Shown here piece after piece: positions 39,361 to 52,200 of a DNA stretch of 64,000 nucleotides. Source of the stretch: Xiphydria camelus (Eukaryota; Arthropoda; Insecta; Hymenoptera; Xiphydriidae); the NCBI GenBank assembly GCA_963678675.1, contig OY783198.1, positions 18,710,684 to 18,774,683 on the forward strand, given 5' to 3'. The translations under genes and the position numbers were made by a program. The notes below the pieces were generated by a model, which did no database searches, was not told where the DNA came from, and saw nothing but the letters and a program-made list of their open reading frames with translations. Within the stretch, counting starts at the first letter, position 1. Each line of letters opens with the position of its first letter.

Positions 39361-39992
39361 ATCACTAATACTTCACTCCCTTCATCCGATTAAGAAAACC
39401 CTATCTACTCAACGTTTCGCAAAGGGGCGATCGACTTCAATTCCAAGTCATTTGATTCCTATCAGACTTAAATGTTCGATTTGATTAGAGTCACTGACTT
39501 TTGTTCAATGCGGTTTACTTTCAACGTTTTGCTTCCCTCGATGCGCGAGTCCGAGCACCCGGTGCGCGCGCGCTGCAATTGCGTCTCTTACCCCATTCGA
39601 TATTCGAAGCGCGCTCCTTCGTTCGATCCTTCTCGAGAAGTTCCCTCGGGGTCTCGGGGCTCGCGCACGCTTTTCTCCTCCGTCTTCGCTCGGAACGCTC
39701 CTTTTCTTCGGCGCCCCACATGGCGTGCGGCACGTTTGAGAGCGCCCCCTTTCCCCCTCGACCCGTCGAAGTTCACTTATCCGATCGTTAAGACAAATCG
39801 AGCTCGACAAACTCCTCGCACCATCGAATATTCCGGTTCGAAAGCACTCGCGAGACTTTCATCGGCATCCGAAGTACCGGGGCGACCCGGTACCCCTCGC
39901 GTTACCGTCCACCCTTCGATTCTCGGCCGAGCGAAGGTCACTCCGATAAAGTCCACGTCACTCTCCGACGCGATCCTCGAACCGCGACCGGT

Positions 39993-40241
39993 TCAGATGA
40001 AGCCACCGAGCGCATCGTAGAACTCCTGCAGATAGGCCAATAGTTGGGGCATGGTGGGCCTGTCTCTGGAGGACCCCATCCAACAGACGACCATAACCGC
40101 GAAGAGTTCATCCGGACAGGGTCTGGGTTGAGCGAGTCTGTAGCCGTCTTGAAGAAATGCCGTCATCTCGAAGGGGTCCACCTCGACGTAGGGCTGCTGA
40201 CCGAGCGTCGCCAGCTCCCAGAGGAAGACTCCGAAGGACCA
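39993..40241 (-). CDS. drl: drl last coding exon: kinase-like C-lobe and stop
   Basis: This 249-nt exon follows an acceptor ending CCGAACCTCAG and ends with a TGA stop at 39993-39995. It encodes 82 residues beginning WSFGVFLWELATLGQQPYV, continuing DPFEMTAFLQDGYRLAQP, CPDELFAVMVVCW and RDRPTMPQLLAYLQEFYDA, and ending GGFI. This is the C-lobe of the kinase fold, with the family-typical DGYRLAQP and CPDELF segments. The hydrophobic C-terminus could be a PDZ-type ligand as proposed for relatives, but nothing here proves it. The preceding intron is largely filled by a family B element. Confidence 0.96.
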   Translation of the reverse strand, partial: WSFGVFLWELATLGQQPYVEVDPFEMTAFLQDGYRLAQPRPCPDELFAVMVVCWMGSSRDRPTMPQLLAYLQEFYDALGGFI

Positions 40242-43200
40242 CTGAGGTTCGGGGAGAAATGTAGCGCGTAGAGAGAAAGATTTCGTAGGATTGTTGAATA
40301 ATTCGGTCGCGGTCACTGCGTCTTCGTACACCGAGAGAAATTTTATAGGTTGCACGCGGGCAATTGTAATTAGTTTATTAATATAAGAATAAGTTTTGAT
40401 TACGTTAGCAATACGTATTTCTATTTCAGCTATACAAATAGTTATTTCAGCAATACGTTTTGCTCTTGTTACTACTTGGTATTGTTATATTACCTGTACT
40501 GTCTAGTTAACCTCGTTTAGTCTTAAAGTATAGCTATATCATAGCTATACTTATTGCTGTACGGCCTATAGATTTCTCTCAGTGTATTGAATCGCGAAAT
40601 ACATACCACATCAGTTGCCATGCTGTACTGATTGAGCTGTAGACTCTCCAACGCCATCCAATGAATCGGTCGGTTCTCGTTGTCGCCAAGACAGTGGTAA
40701 TCTTGCGGGAAGAGATCCCTGGCCAACGCAGCATCCGCTAATCTCACTCTGAGACTCGCTGGTTCGATGATGCAATTTCTCGTCGCGATATCCCTGGAAG
40801 GAAATAGGTGGTGGGTTTTTGTGGGATCTTTGGGAAAATCCGAGGAAAGAGTCGAGCCTAATTTCTATGATTTCATCAATTCGGTTTTCTCACAAATTTT
40901 TTTATTGCAGATTTATAAAATTTACACGAAATTATTTACCCCGTATTTTTTCATTTTTCATTTTCGGCCTTCTATGAGCTGAAAAACGACTTTTTGAAAC
41001 GCAGCTACGTCATTGTATTGTTATCCCATTTCTCTCGCACTTGTTGCTTGGCATAAGTGCGTCTCTTTTGCGTTTCGATGACGTCACAACGTTATAGAGA
41101 GAAATGCTTTTGTAACTCAGGGAATAATAATTTTTTCGAACATTTTCTGTTTCGTATGATACTGAATATGCGTAAAAGTTAGAAATCGAATTTGAAAATA
41201 TGAATATTTGTTTACGAGAAGACCGAATTATTCGTAAAAGTGACGTTCGATGAGGCATACAATGGTACATCGAAGACCGTTTCGCTCACCTATGCAAAAG
41301 GCCACGACCGTGAAGAAAAGCCCCGGCTCTCGCGACCTGCACTCCAAAATGCACCAAGTCCCTCGTCACCGGATGATGATTACCCCCCGTCAGATAGAGT
41401 TTCAGATTCAATTCGCTGGGTGTACTCGTGTACGCCAACAGCGGGCAAGGGCTGTCGAGGCAGGCTGCTGCCAGGGACGCTATATTAGCATGGACCAAGC
41501 CCGCCAATTGCGAACCCTCTACAACCAGCAGCGACGCCTGATAGGCGGAGGCTACCTCTGTAAATTCAAATCGATTTGTTCGAAAGCGTGACCCTTTGAT
41601 CGTCGTTTTCAAACGAACTTTTAAACTGGCTCGCGGTTTCGTTCAATCGAGTTCGTCTCGTTTGATTCGTTTGCGTGTGAAAGTAATTCCGCGTCGACTG
41701 TGCGCGGAAAGCTGAAGGTGAACGATTTCAATTAGGATTGGTGGTCGATAGATATAAGGAAGGAGTTTTAAAAGGTCACATCTGAATTATAGGACGTTTT
41801 CAATTAAAAACAGGAAAAATAATCTAAAAAATTATAGCTTGTGTGGCCCAGATGAAAGATGTTCGTTGTCCTGTAGAATTGAGCTTCATCGATTAGAAGA
41901 GCTTGGAATCGATGGACGCGATTGGATATTCAAAAAAAGACCATTTTTCAAAATATACCTCCACATCCAAGTTATCTTACGAAACGTTGAACCGGCGCCA
42001 TTTATCCTCGCCACGATCCTCTCTAATTCGCACGATTTCCGAGATCAAAATTAATGGAACCTTACCGGTGACGGTCTTAATGATGACTTCCTGCTCTCGG
42101 CCGGCCACCTCCAAGGTGCCCTTGTAAACTCGCCCGAAAGTCCCCTCCTGGATCAGGCTTCGACAGTAGAGCGCCGACCTCGACACCGCGAGCGCTCTGG
42201 CCTTCTCGCAAGGATCCGTCGCCTGTCGGGTCGGTAAACGAGAGGAGATGAAAAATTCGTATTTGAAAAATGATTCCACCCTTTCTCGTCGAGTATCGTC
42301 AAGACGCGACTCGAGGTCGCGGTTTCGTCCTGGACGCGGAGCGACGAGGACAAATTTTCCTTTGTCGAGCCCGGGAGTCCGTCCCTCTTTGTTTGAGGGT
42401 GGATCGGCGGTGCCGGGAGGGGGCGCGAGTCCGGGCTATTCATTAATTTCAATTTTCCGGAGTTTTGCCTCCGCTCGACCCCTCGGTCCTCCCTGCCTCC
42501 CGCGCCTCTCATCCTCGTGCTTTCTCTTTCATCCCTCGTCCATTTACGTGCCCACTCACACATGGCTATCCACTTCGCCAGTTCGCGTACCTATATATAT
42601 GGGCGCGCGTCTACTTCACTTATCTTTCCTTGCGCAATGCTGCAGAATTATAGTGGAATTCTTATGCTTGAGTATTTTGATTTCATTTAGTTGCGCATAT
42701 GGATTATTTTATTTACACGTTAAATTACTTGTATGTCATTACAGAGCCCCGTTTGTTATTAATGCGATAGTAATTAGTAGAATTTTTTTGCATTCTATTA
42801 GTTTGCAATATGTGACTGATATTTTTAAAAAGTCACTCGAAGTAGTAAATGTATCAGACACAAATTTTTATTTTATTTACGTATTAAACTCCTTGTATAG
42901 TCATTGTAGAGCTCCGTTTGCTATTAATACTACGGTAATTAGTAGCAATTTTTTGCTTTATACTAGAGACGATATTTGACTGCTATTTTTAAAAAATTAC
43001 CTGAAGTAGTAATGTACCTGACATCAATTTGTTTTATTTACGTATCAAATTCCTTGCATAGTCATTGTAGAGCTCAGTTTGCTACGATAGAGTAATTAGT
43101 AGAATTTTTTTGCTTTACATTAGAGACCATATGAGAGACTGCTATTTTTAAAAGATCACTCGAAGCAGTAAATGTACCCGACGTTAATTTATCGAACACA

Positions 43201-46200
43201 ATTCATTATTGACATTCACCAAACCTAGCTGTTCTTATCATTAATGCCATCCAATTTCGTAATATTGTCGTGTATTCGAACGAACGTACCTACTGCATAT
43301 AAGTATAAGTCGTCTGTGAATATACGTATATACATGAAAGAGCCCATATGCGACTCCCCGAATGTATAATAAGTCAGAAAAAAAATCCTGGCACACGACA
43401 CATATTAACGAAGTCCGTCTCGAGGGAGCGGCGGGGTGTTCCGATTCGTGCGAAGGTCCGATATTGAAATCGACGAGACGTGGGGGGAAAGGCAAAGGCG
43501 GGGAGGATAATGAAAATTATTTACGAAGCCGGGCCGAATCGTAAAATGTAAATTCGCTAATTCCCCGGCTTATCGCGCGAGGTTTGTAATTATTAGAGAA
43601 CCTCGTTACGGTGTTCGTGTACGGAATAATGCCTTCGGTCCGCTTTCCGACGGATTACCGTGCAGATTCAGCTTCCGCTACCGATCGGCTCTCTCGAGCT
43701 ATAACTTTTTTCCTTCGCTCCGCTCCGTAACTCTTCGAATCAAACTCGAATCAGCCCACCCCACCGCGCCAGACATCCGCCAGCGTAATACATGCGTATG
43801 GAATCTCAATACGACGTAGTTCCACCTCCGTTTACTTCGCCGTCCCGTGCAATTGCCGGCAAATATTTTCTACTGAAATCGCGTATTCCATCGCGCCTCG
43901 CGAACCTCCGTCGATGTATATTTTGCGAATAATGCCACCCGATCAGCGTTCTCTCTAAGGAGTGAGAATATTTTACCCCCTTTCTCCTCGCACCCCTTCG
44001 TTTCGAGATCAACCGTCCGTGGTTGTACGGGGTATTCCACTCAGGATAGTCACGCTGTTTATTTCCGTTATTTGCCATTTCACGAACAAGTACTTCAAAT
44101 AAAAGTTGTTTGGTGTCGAGGACATATGATACATGCAACCAATTTTTGATATCATGTATTTCATCTTATACATTACTTATTAGTCTCGAGATATATAAGT
44201 TCTATAACTTTTATGAGAATAAAAGTATTAAGTTTCGTATGAAAAAATGGAGGTGACTCTCATACCTCGTAAACACAATACGTAGATAATACATTTTATT
44301 AAAAATGTGTGTCGCATGTATCATACGTCCTCCTCAACACTAAACAACTTTTACTTGAAATACATTTGTTCGTGAAATGGCAAATAACGGAAATATTATA
44401 AATGGCGTGACTATCCTGAGTGGAACACCCTGTGTAATGATACGCGCGAGAGCAAGTGGTATCCGTGGGTATCCGCATTCATCCGCGAAAGACGAACGAT
44501 CGATCGAGAAGAAATTCGCACCAGTAAACATAATCGCTCTCGAAGCCTCCATTGTTACGTGGCGCGCGGCGATGATTACTCCTCGCCCGAAGACTCCGAG
44601 GTGGGTAATGGATTTCACAATGGATCTCAAGCATATCGTTGTACACGCGGCAAGACGTTGCGGAGCTCGCGAGCGCGCGGTGGGGGTTGGGAGTTCTCGC
44701 CGGGGCTGCGTGGCTGGGGACGGAGGTGCCCTTTCGAGACGGCGAGGGGTGGCTGCGGAGGCATACGCGTATCCCCGGTAAATTGATCCAAGATCAAAGC
44801 CGAAACAATCACAGGACCCACTTCTCCCTCGCCCTCCGTCGCCCCCACCCTCGCTCCGTTTCTCTTTCGCCTCCCGCACCCCCGACTCCTCTCCTCGGCT
44901 GAGGATCGAGGGTCGCGCTCGAGAGAGGTAACCGCGTGTGTAACCTCCCATCTACCCCGACTCCTGCGGCACCCCCGGTTTCTCCCTCGGGAACGGGTAC
45001 AGTCAGTCCCGTCGTTTTTCAAGGAAATTAATAAAATTTCAACGTCAAAACACACCGAGAGGGCGAGGCCGCGCTGGCATCCATGTCTCAAGTGAATACA
45101 CCTCGTTTCTCGAGCCGCTCACTCTCTGATAATAATGTAGATGTAGCTTTAACGGGAGCGCGGGATACGTTGAAATTTATAGGTACACACAATATAAGCG
45201 CTAATGGAAAATATTTATTCCCAGTTGTTGCTCATCGATCAGCTTCCGTGAAAGGAGATGCGTTAGAATTCAACGATATGCATATCCGCATCCGTTTTGT
45301 AAGAGATTTTTTGCAACAATGATTGGTTTTTTCCAACACTAAGTCCATATCTTAACATACTTGCCAGAAAAGAAATGTCAATTACTATTATCTCATTGTT
45401 TATGAATTTTTGGTCTACATCGATACAGGACTTGGTTATAGACAAAAAGATTAATTTCCAAAAAAAATATTATAATAACATAAGCCAAAAGCTTATAATA
45501 ATAGATAATAGTGCTTCAAGTTTCTTTCCTGGCCTAATAAGTTTAGCCTCATATGATGTGGATAAATGTTTATCTGTGAATAAACGCTATTCGAAATTCT
45601 TTCTATCGAATTAGGGATAATTTGGACTATTTTTTCAGTCTTCAAAAACGACGATCGATTCTTTCAGTCAAATCTCTGATTGAGAGTGTAACTCGCTCCA
45701 CTGCACTCTTTCTACTCTGTACAAACAATAATTACAGGGAGCCATTTATTTCAAGAAGTTTTAACCTCGGTGTTGTTTTTTCCGTTTAACCTCCCCCCAA
45801 TGAACCGACCGTTCCTTACCGCGCGGGGTGAGCAGTCGGCCAAACGCGTGGTTTACCCTCGAAAGAGGTCGGCCTCGACGTGCGCTTACTTTGAGGTTCT
45901 CCTCGGAATGCGTGTGCGTAGGGAGGGTCGTCGGAGGGTGGGAGGACCGCGAAACCGTCGAATAGAGAAGTCGGGTGGCGTTTCTGCTGGCTGTTGCCGC
46001 GGTGGAAAGTTGTCGGTTGAAAGCTGTGTTTGCTCGACCACAAACTCGATAAAGTTCGGGCCGCCTTCGCGAGTGTACAACCACGCGAGCGACTTATCTC
46101 GCGTGGATTCTCGCTTCCGGTTCTTCCCTCCGCGTTTCTGTACCTATATACCGCGGGTGACGGGAGGGAAAGTTTTCCCTCGTCGGTTCGCGCGTTTGTT

Positions 46201-49200
46201 ACCTACGTCTCGTGAATAAGAGCCTCGACGTCAATGGTTCTGCATTTTAGATAACGGTTGATTCGTATTTGTTTTAAATCGATTCGTACGGAGCTTCATA
46301 TTTTTTACACCTAATTATTCCGCGTCCAGAGTTTGATGAGGCAATGGTATTGTGTTCATAGCTGAAGCAAATTTAGATCTCGTTCTTTGTTTTACGTTAG
46401 CTATTTTTAATAGAAATTTAAAAACCTTTTTGATAATTCGTAACGATCAGAAAATTTTATATAGTCGATCGTCGACGCGTGGTTCACATCTGCGAAGAAT
46501 TTCTACATTTTTAGGCGTCTACGACATTTCGCGAAATAAACTAATTACCTGGCTGAGATGAGTCACGTGACTGGCGGCGTAATAACTCGCTCTGGAACCA
46601 CAAGGCCGAGCGTAAAGGGGCTCCAGGTCGGCGATAGTGGCGTAACTTCCGGAATTTGCACTTCCCGGCCGTGGGTCGACCCTCACCAGTACAGAACTTC
46701 CGGTGAGGCCGCCGGTACCGGCTGCGGAGTAGCTGCAGCACGGCAGAGTCTTCCTGCAAGACGAGGATGTCGCTTAGAACTCGGCCCCTTTGTCTCGCGT
46801 TGTTACATATTAGCTCTTAAAAGTGTCGGAACGTAACTTGGAAAATACACGAAACGACCGATATACCCCAGTATACTTTACTGTATTTACAATACCGAGA
46901 AAACAATTGGTTTATAGTTAATAAACGTTTGTTTGAATATGGCAAAATAAACATTTTGTCGGATCTAGTAAATATTCGTAAACTATTGCGATATCTATTT
47001 GGTACAATTTAGTCATCCGAGAGGCAACCATTTGAATTAAATAAACATTTTAATAATAACTATATATTTTCTCGTCTTAACGAAGTATTTATTTCGCCGT
47101 ATTTAAAGTTATATTTATTATAACTATTAATAAACTGTTTTCTCGGCGAGTAAAAAAGGAATATATGAAGATTTTTTCGGATGTTTTTACAGTGCGGGGT
47201 AGAGAGTAATTTTTCGTCTTAAAAACATTAAATCATGATGGTTTACATTACAATTTACTAATTTTTAAGTAAAAAAATGTTTCTTCAGCACAGTAGAAAT
47301 ATTCGAAAATCCTCATATGTATGTCTTTTATTATAAATACAGTAAAATTTACTGGTATCAGGTCTTTTTGTGTAGGAGGAACAGGCAACCGGGACGAGTC
47401 GCCCCCGCGCAGACGCCGTAAGTCAATCCCGAATTGCTAAACCGCCTGATATTTTACAACTCGATATTCGCCTATACGTCGCGACGTACGAGAGTAAGGG
47501 ATGACCCTCGTCTCGGGTTGTTCGACGCAGAATTTACGTTTTGGCCCTAGGGTAAAAGATTTCCAGGCGTACTGGATCATCCGTCCTCCCTTTTTTCTAC
47601 GTATTATCAGGGCACTGAGCCTCCCTTAAATGGATAATACATCCCGAGAGAAAATACGTCCTTCCGTTCACCCTCAGCCGGAGTGATATCTGTCGGGTGG
47701 ATTTCAAACCTCATGGCTCTACCTACGTCAAGTTTTGAGGCAGTCGCACACATCGACGAGGACGTTTAAAGGATAAAGGATCGATTATGAAATTGAAAAT
47801 CTGCTCTGTTCATTATCGGTCGTTCGTACTTTTATAAGAAATCTCATTGATTTAGCATTAAACTATTAAAAAATGACTTATAGTCGAAAGTAAAGTTCTT
47901 CCAAAAATTCGCGATAAACAAGCTTCTTTTCCTACGGTAACCAATAACCGGTACACTAATTAATTTCGATGTTTACGCAAACCACCCGCTCCTCGCCCCG
48001 TCGACATCCCTTAAACGAAAGTCCTCGACGTTTTCACCCGCGGAGCGTTCCACCCTCGCGTCAGCCGGGCGATCCGCTAAAGGCCTGGAATCCCTCTTTC
48101 GATGCAAAATTTCCGTTTCGGCCCGGGGCTAAGAGATTTCGAAGCAGGAGTGGGCCGCCGCGCGCGTCCCCATTCCCGTCGTGTTATTAGGGTGGAGAGC
48201 CTCAAAGAGCTAATATATCCCGGGCGAGACAATTGCCCCATCCCCGCGTCTTCCCCACGCTCGTCTCCTTCGCGCGCCCCACTTTTCCCCACGCCTCTCG
48301 CACGCCTTATCCTTACATCGTGCAGGACTCCTCGAGGAAATCCTCGAATCGAGAGCGGAGGCGAGTAATAAAATGTCGGGAGCCGTGCCAAGCAACCGAC
48401 AGATCACCCGGCTTATTGAAAGGATATTTCATTCAGATGAGGTCCTATCCCTCCGCGCTTATCCTACGAATTTCCCGGGGGGTGTGCGAGAAATCCTCCC
48501 TCTTTTCGCTCCGGCAGGCCCCGCGTCCGCCGGGATTTTTACTCCTTTCTATGGGTTTCCGATTGATCCTCGATGCGCGGGTCTTAACCGCGCGGTGTGT
48601 GCGTTGGGGTCTGTATTTGCAACAGTCGCTAGCGTGTTTGCGGGTACGTGTCTTTCACGCGCACGTGCGTACGACGACCCACCCCGTAGCGGGAATCCTA
48701 ATATCGGACTCCGTAGGATTTTTCTTGGGATCGGTTTTTCCAGATACTCACTGCGACTCCTGTACTCGAGCCTTGCTGTTGCGAATGTACAAGGCGCTCG
48801 CCACGCTGCCCACGACCAGGATTAGGGCGCACGCGCAAGTCGCCGCTACGTAAAGGGCACCTGCACCGTTCACCAAAGGACCGGGTTCCAGTCGTACCGA
48901 ATCGTTCCTCGGTGGTGTTTCGACGCCTGCAACAAATACCATCGATGTTTCCTTTCTCTCTACGCTCCCTCTCTCTCTCTCTCTCTCTCTGTACTTATCT
49001 ATTTATTTATTTATCTACAGTATAGGACCTCGATAATCTGAATCAATTGAGACCAGGTCTAGTTCAGATTAACAAAAGTTCGGATAATGGAACAGTCATG
49101 ATGGGTGAAACGATGTTCCATGATAAAACAATATTTGAAACACAACATAATCGATACATATTTTTAATTATAAACATTAATAAGAAATTAAAAATTGAAT

Positions 49201-52200
49201 GCTTAGTTTAGGGTTTCTTTACCGTGAAATTCATAATTTTTTATTGGCGTATAGCCTATGATAATAAAAGAATTATCGATATGCATTTATGACTGCGCGA
49301 CGTGAAAATCTGTAATAAAGACTGAGAAAAGAATGACCAAGCGAACGAAAGTTCTGACACGCGCGCGCGATACGAGCTTCGACACGTTTGTATCGTGCGG
49401 CAACGTATGTCTTCCAAAATTTCGAATCGACGTTCAAATAATCAAAAATTTGGATGAAGCAAATCGTTGTTCGGATTACGTAAGTCGTGGTTCGGATAAT
49501 CGAGGTGTTTTACTGTATCTTTATTTTAAAAAATATCGTAACACAGAACGACAACGTTAAATGAAACAAATAGCGTCACGCAGGGCGAATCGTTGGTGTT
49601 GGCAAAAACATTTATTTATTTACGCTCTGTTGATAACTCGCGCGATTGAAGCTTACATTTATCACAGCAAAAACAATTACACGCCCACCAGTGCGTTTAA
49701 TAACGAAAACTACACAATCATCCCCATTTCCCGCCTCTCTCGCGCTATCTCATTTCGCGCGTCTGCAACGGTCTCGCCGGGGATTTAAGCAGGGAATAAA
49801 AATTCAACGAGCCTCGCCCACCACTGCACTCATGCGCCGGCCGTAAACCAAAAAATGACTTCCGCATCCATTCATTTCCTACGGAGATAAATCCACGACG
49901 CGCGGATATCGTTTTTCGATTTCGCCCGTCGTCGGGGAACTCTCGACGCGATCGCCGACGCCCGCGCCGCTACCGAAACAAAAGCACCGCGCTCGATACG
50001 GCGGCGTGTGTAACGGCAGAGTCACGGCCCAGCAGCGTGCGGAGCCGCGGCGCAGTCGCACGTTACACCGCAGTCGAACTGTGACGCGCGCGGATGCTCG
50101 TTTCGTCGGCGTGGCATCGAGGCGCGGCGGACTAGAAGTATTGCTTTCGGCCCGACGAATTCGCGCGCTGCAGTGTCACGTGACCGCAGCGATAGAGCGA
50201 GACAAAGGGTCCGATGCACCGCTGCACAGCCCGTCGGGCGCGATCGCGTCGGCCCGGTTCGGTTATCAACGCCGGTGAACCGCGAGCGCCGGGGATAATC
50301 GGATGATAATTTTCGGGGGAATCGGTGAATAAACGAGCGGCTAATCGCCGACGAATAATTGAACGCGAGGTAGACGGAGTCGGCGGGAGAAGATTACGCC
50401 GGAAGAGCTTCGCGATTGGACGACGCGGCTTTGTCGTCGAATTACTCGCTGCGAGAAATCCGACGCCCCGTCCTCCCGCAATTTCTCTCCCGGGCGAAAT
50501 AAGGACGACGCTGGCGGGGCGACCAGGCGCACTATGACGTTGATAAAATAGCGATCCCCCCCCCCCCCCCCCCCGCGACTCGACTCGAATGCAGATCACC
50601 CCGGGCTCGTCTTTCCCGTCGGGTCGAGACATTCGCTGTTGACGACGGAATATCGGTTGCTTCCACTCGACACGTTCTTGCCTTCCTTTCCGTCCTCGTT
50701 ATTCGAGATGAGTTTGCTTCGCATTTGTCGTTCTCGATATTCGATGTAATACGTAATACAGGGGCGAAGGAGCGTCGTGAATCGTTTTTCCGATAACGTC
50801 ATCGGGCGCGTTATTCGTGGGACGTCTGTTCTCTGCGTTTATCGTGCGGTCGATGTCGCATAGCGTGCACTTTCCACCCGAGCTGTTTTATCGAGGAAAT
50901 GCGAAGCTCGACGCGATTTGTCGACATGAAAAATTATCTATCGTGTGAAGTCACAGAGCGAATTACGTCTTAAGGGGCGTCTTTTAATTCCAGGGATTTT
51001 GAAAATAGCTCATGGGAGTTTTTCAGGTGATAGTCAGGATACTCCGATTTATGAGATGAAAATCGGTTAATCAGTATTTAATCCTTGTTGGTTCATATTT
51101 AATTTCATCCAATAAACATCAAACTCTCACTGAGCAACCACGTCTGTTCACAACTAGTGTGACTTGAATAAAACTGAATACTTCCTAAAAGTACAAAATC
51201 GAGATTACGTCATATATGTGTCACGCGTTTCGTAATAACTAAATAAGGAGAATAGATACGACGCTGTCATATATTGTATTGGATTCAGCGGAATAATTTA
51301 CGGGCTGCTACCGTTTCTGAATTTGCTGTAAGTAGACGATAAATGTATCATTGCTTGAATTATTGATGCCTGTTAGATTTAATTGAAATCGCGTTAGCAA
51401 TCGTACTCATCGCTTGAGATTTTCTAAATTGAATAATAAATGTTTAGACTATTAAATGAAAAAAAAAACAGTAGCGGTACGTAAGCGATTAAACAGGACC
51501 GATTAAAATTAATTTTAGTGGATTGTGAAGTAAACAGAAACGGAAATATTACGAGTCTACTAATTTGAGTACGCTCAAAAAGACGCAATTTAATTGTGTT
51601 CTAGATCTTCGAGCATTTCGAGTATTCGTTAAATTAGAGAGAAATGAAATACAGATTGAAGCCGAAGTACAAAAACACTCGACCTTCTTTATTTGAAATT
51701 CAAGTCGTTCGCTATAAATAACCAAACTGTGACATATTTTGCCTGCGCGATAAAGAAAAAAAGAACTTTAAAAATATTCCAATTATAACGATCACCCCCA
51801 CCACCCTCCCCGCCATTCATTTTAATCGCAAGCTCCTTCGTTTCCTTAATTATCTTACTTAACAAGTCGGCGTATCGTCGACACGTACGTCGTAAACCGT
51901 ACATCGAAGGCATATTATCGAGGTGATTATATCGCGTGCGAGCGCTCACTTATTTAATTAAGCAGATTTCAATTATAAAAAATGATCGGCATTATTCCTT
52001 AATTGTATCCTTAACGCTCGAAGGCGTCGCGGGACCTTCGTCGACGCTATCGCCGGCGCTCGTCAACGCATTTCCGCGCCTCGTTCGGAACCCCGCTTTC
52101 GAAATTACAGACATTCGAAACACCCCCGCGCCGCCCGGGGCAAAGCTCGATATCTCAAGCCGGGTGCCTGCGAATTAATTCACCTTTTTATGCATCGTTA

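Noticed and set aside
39472..40020. 182-codon plus-strand frame overlapping the receptor stop
   Set aside because: Runs antisense into the last drl coding exon and has no recognisable domain.
45083..45322. 79-codon plus-strand frame in a receptor intron
   Set aside because: It adjoins a foldback repeat (45373-45530) and shows no family signature; treated as repeat-derived noise.
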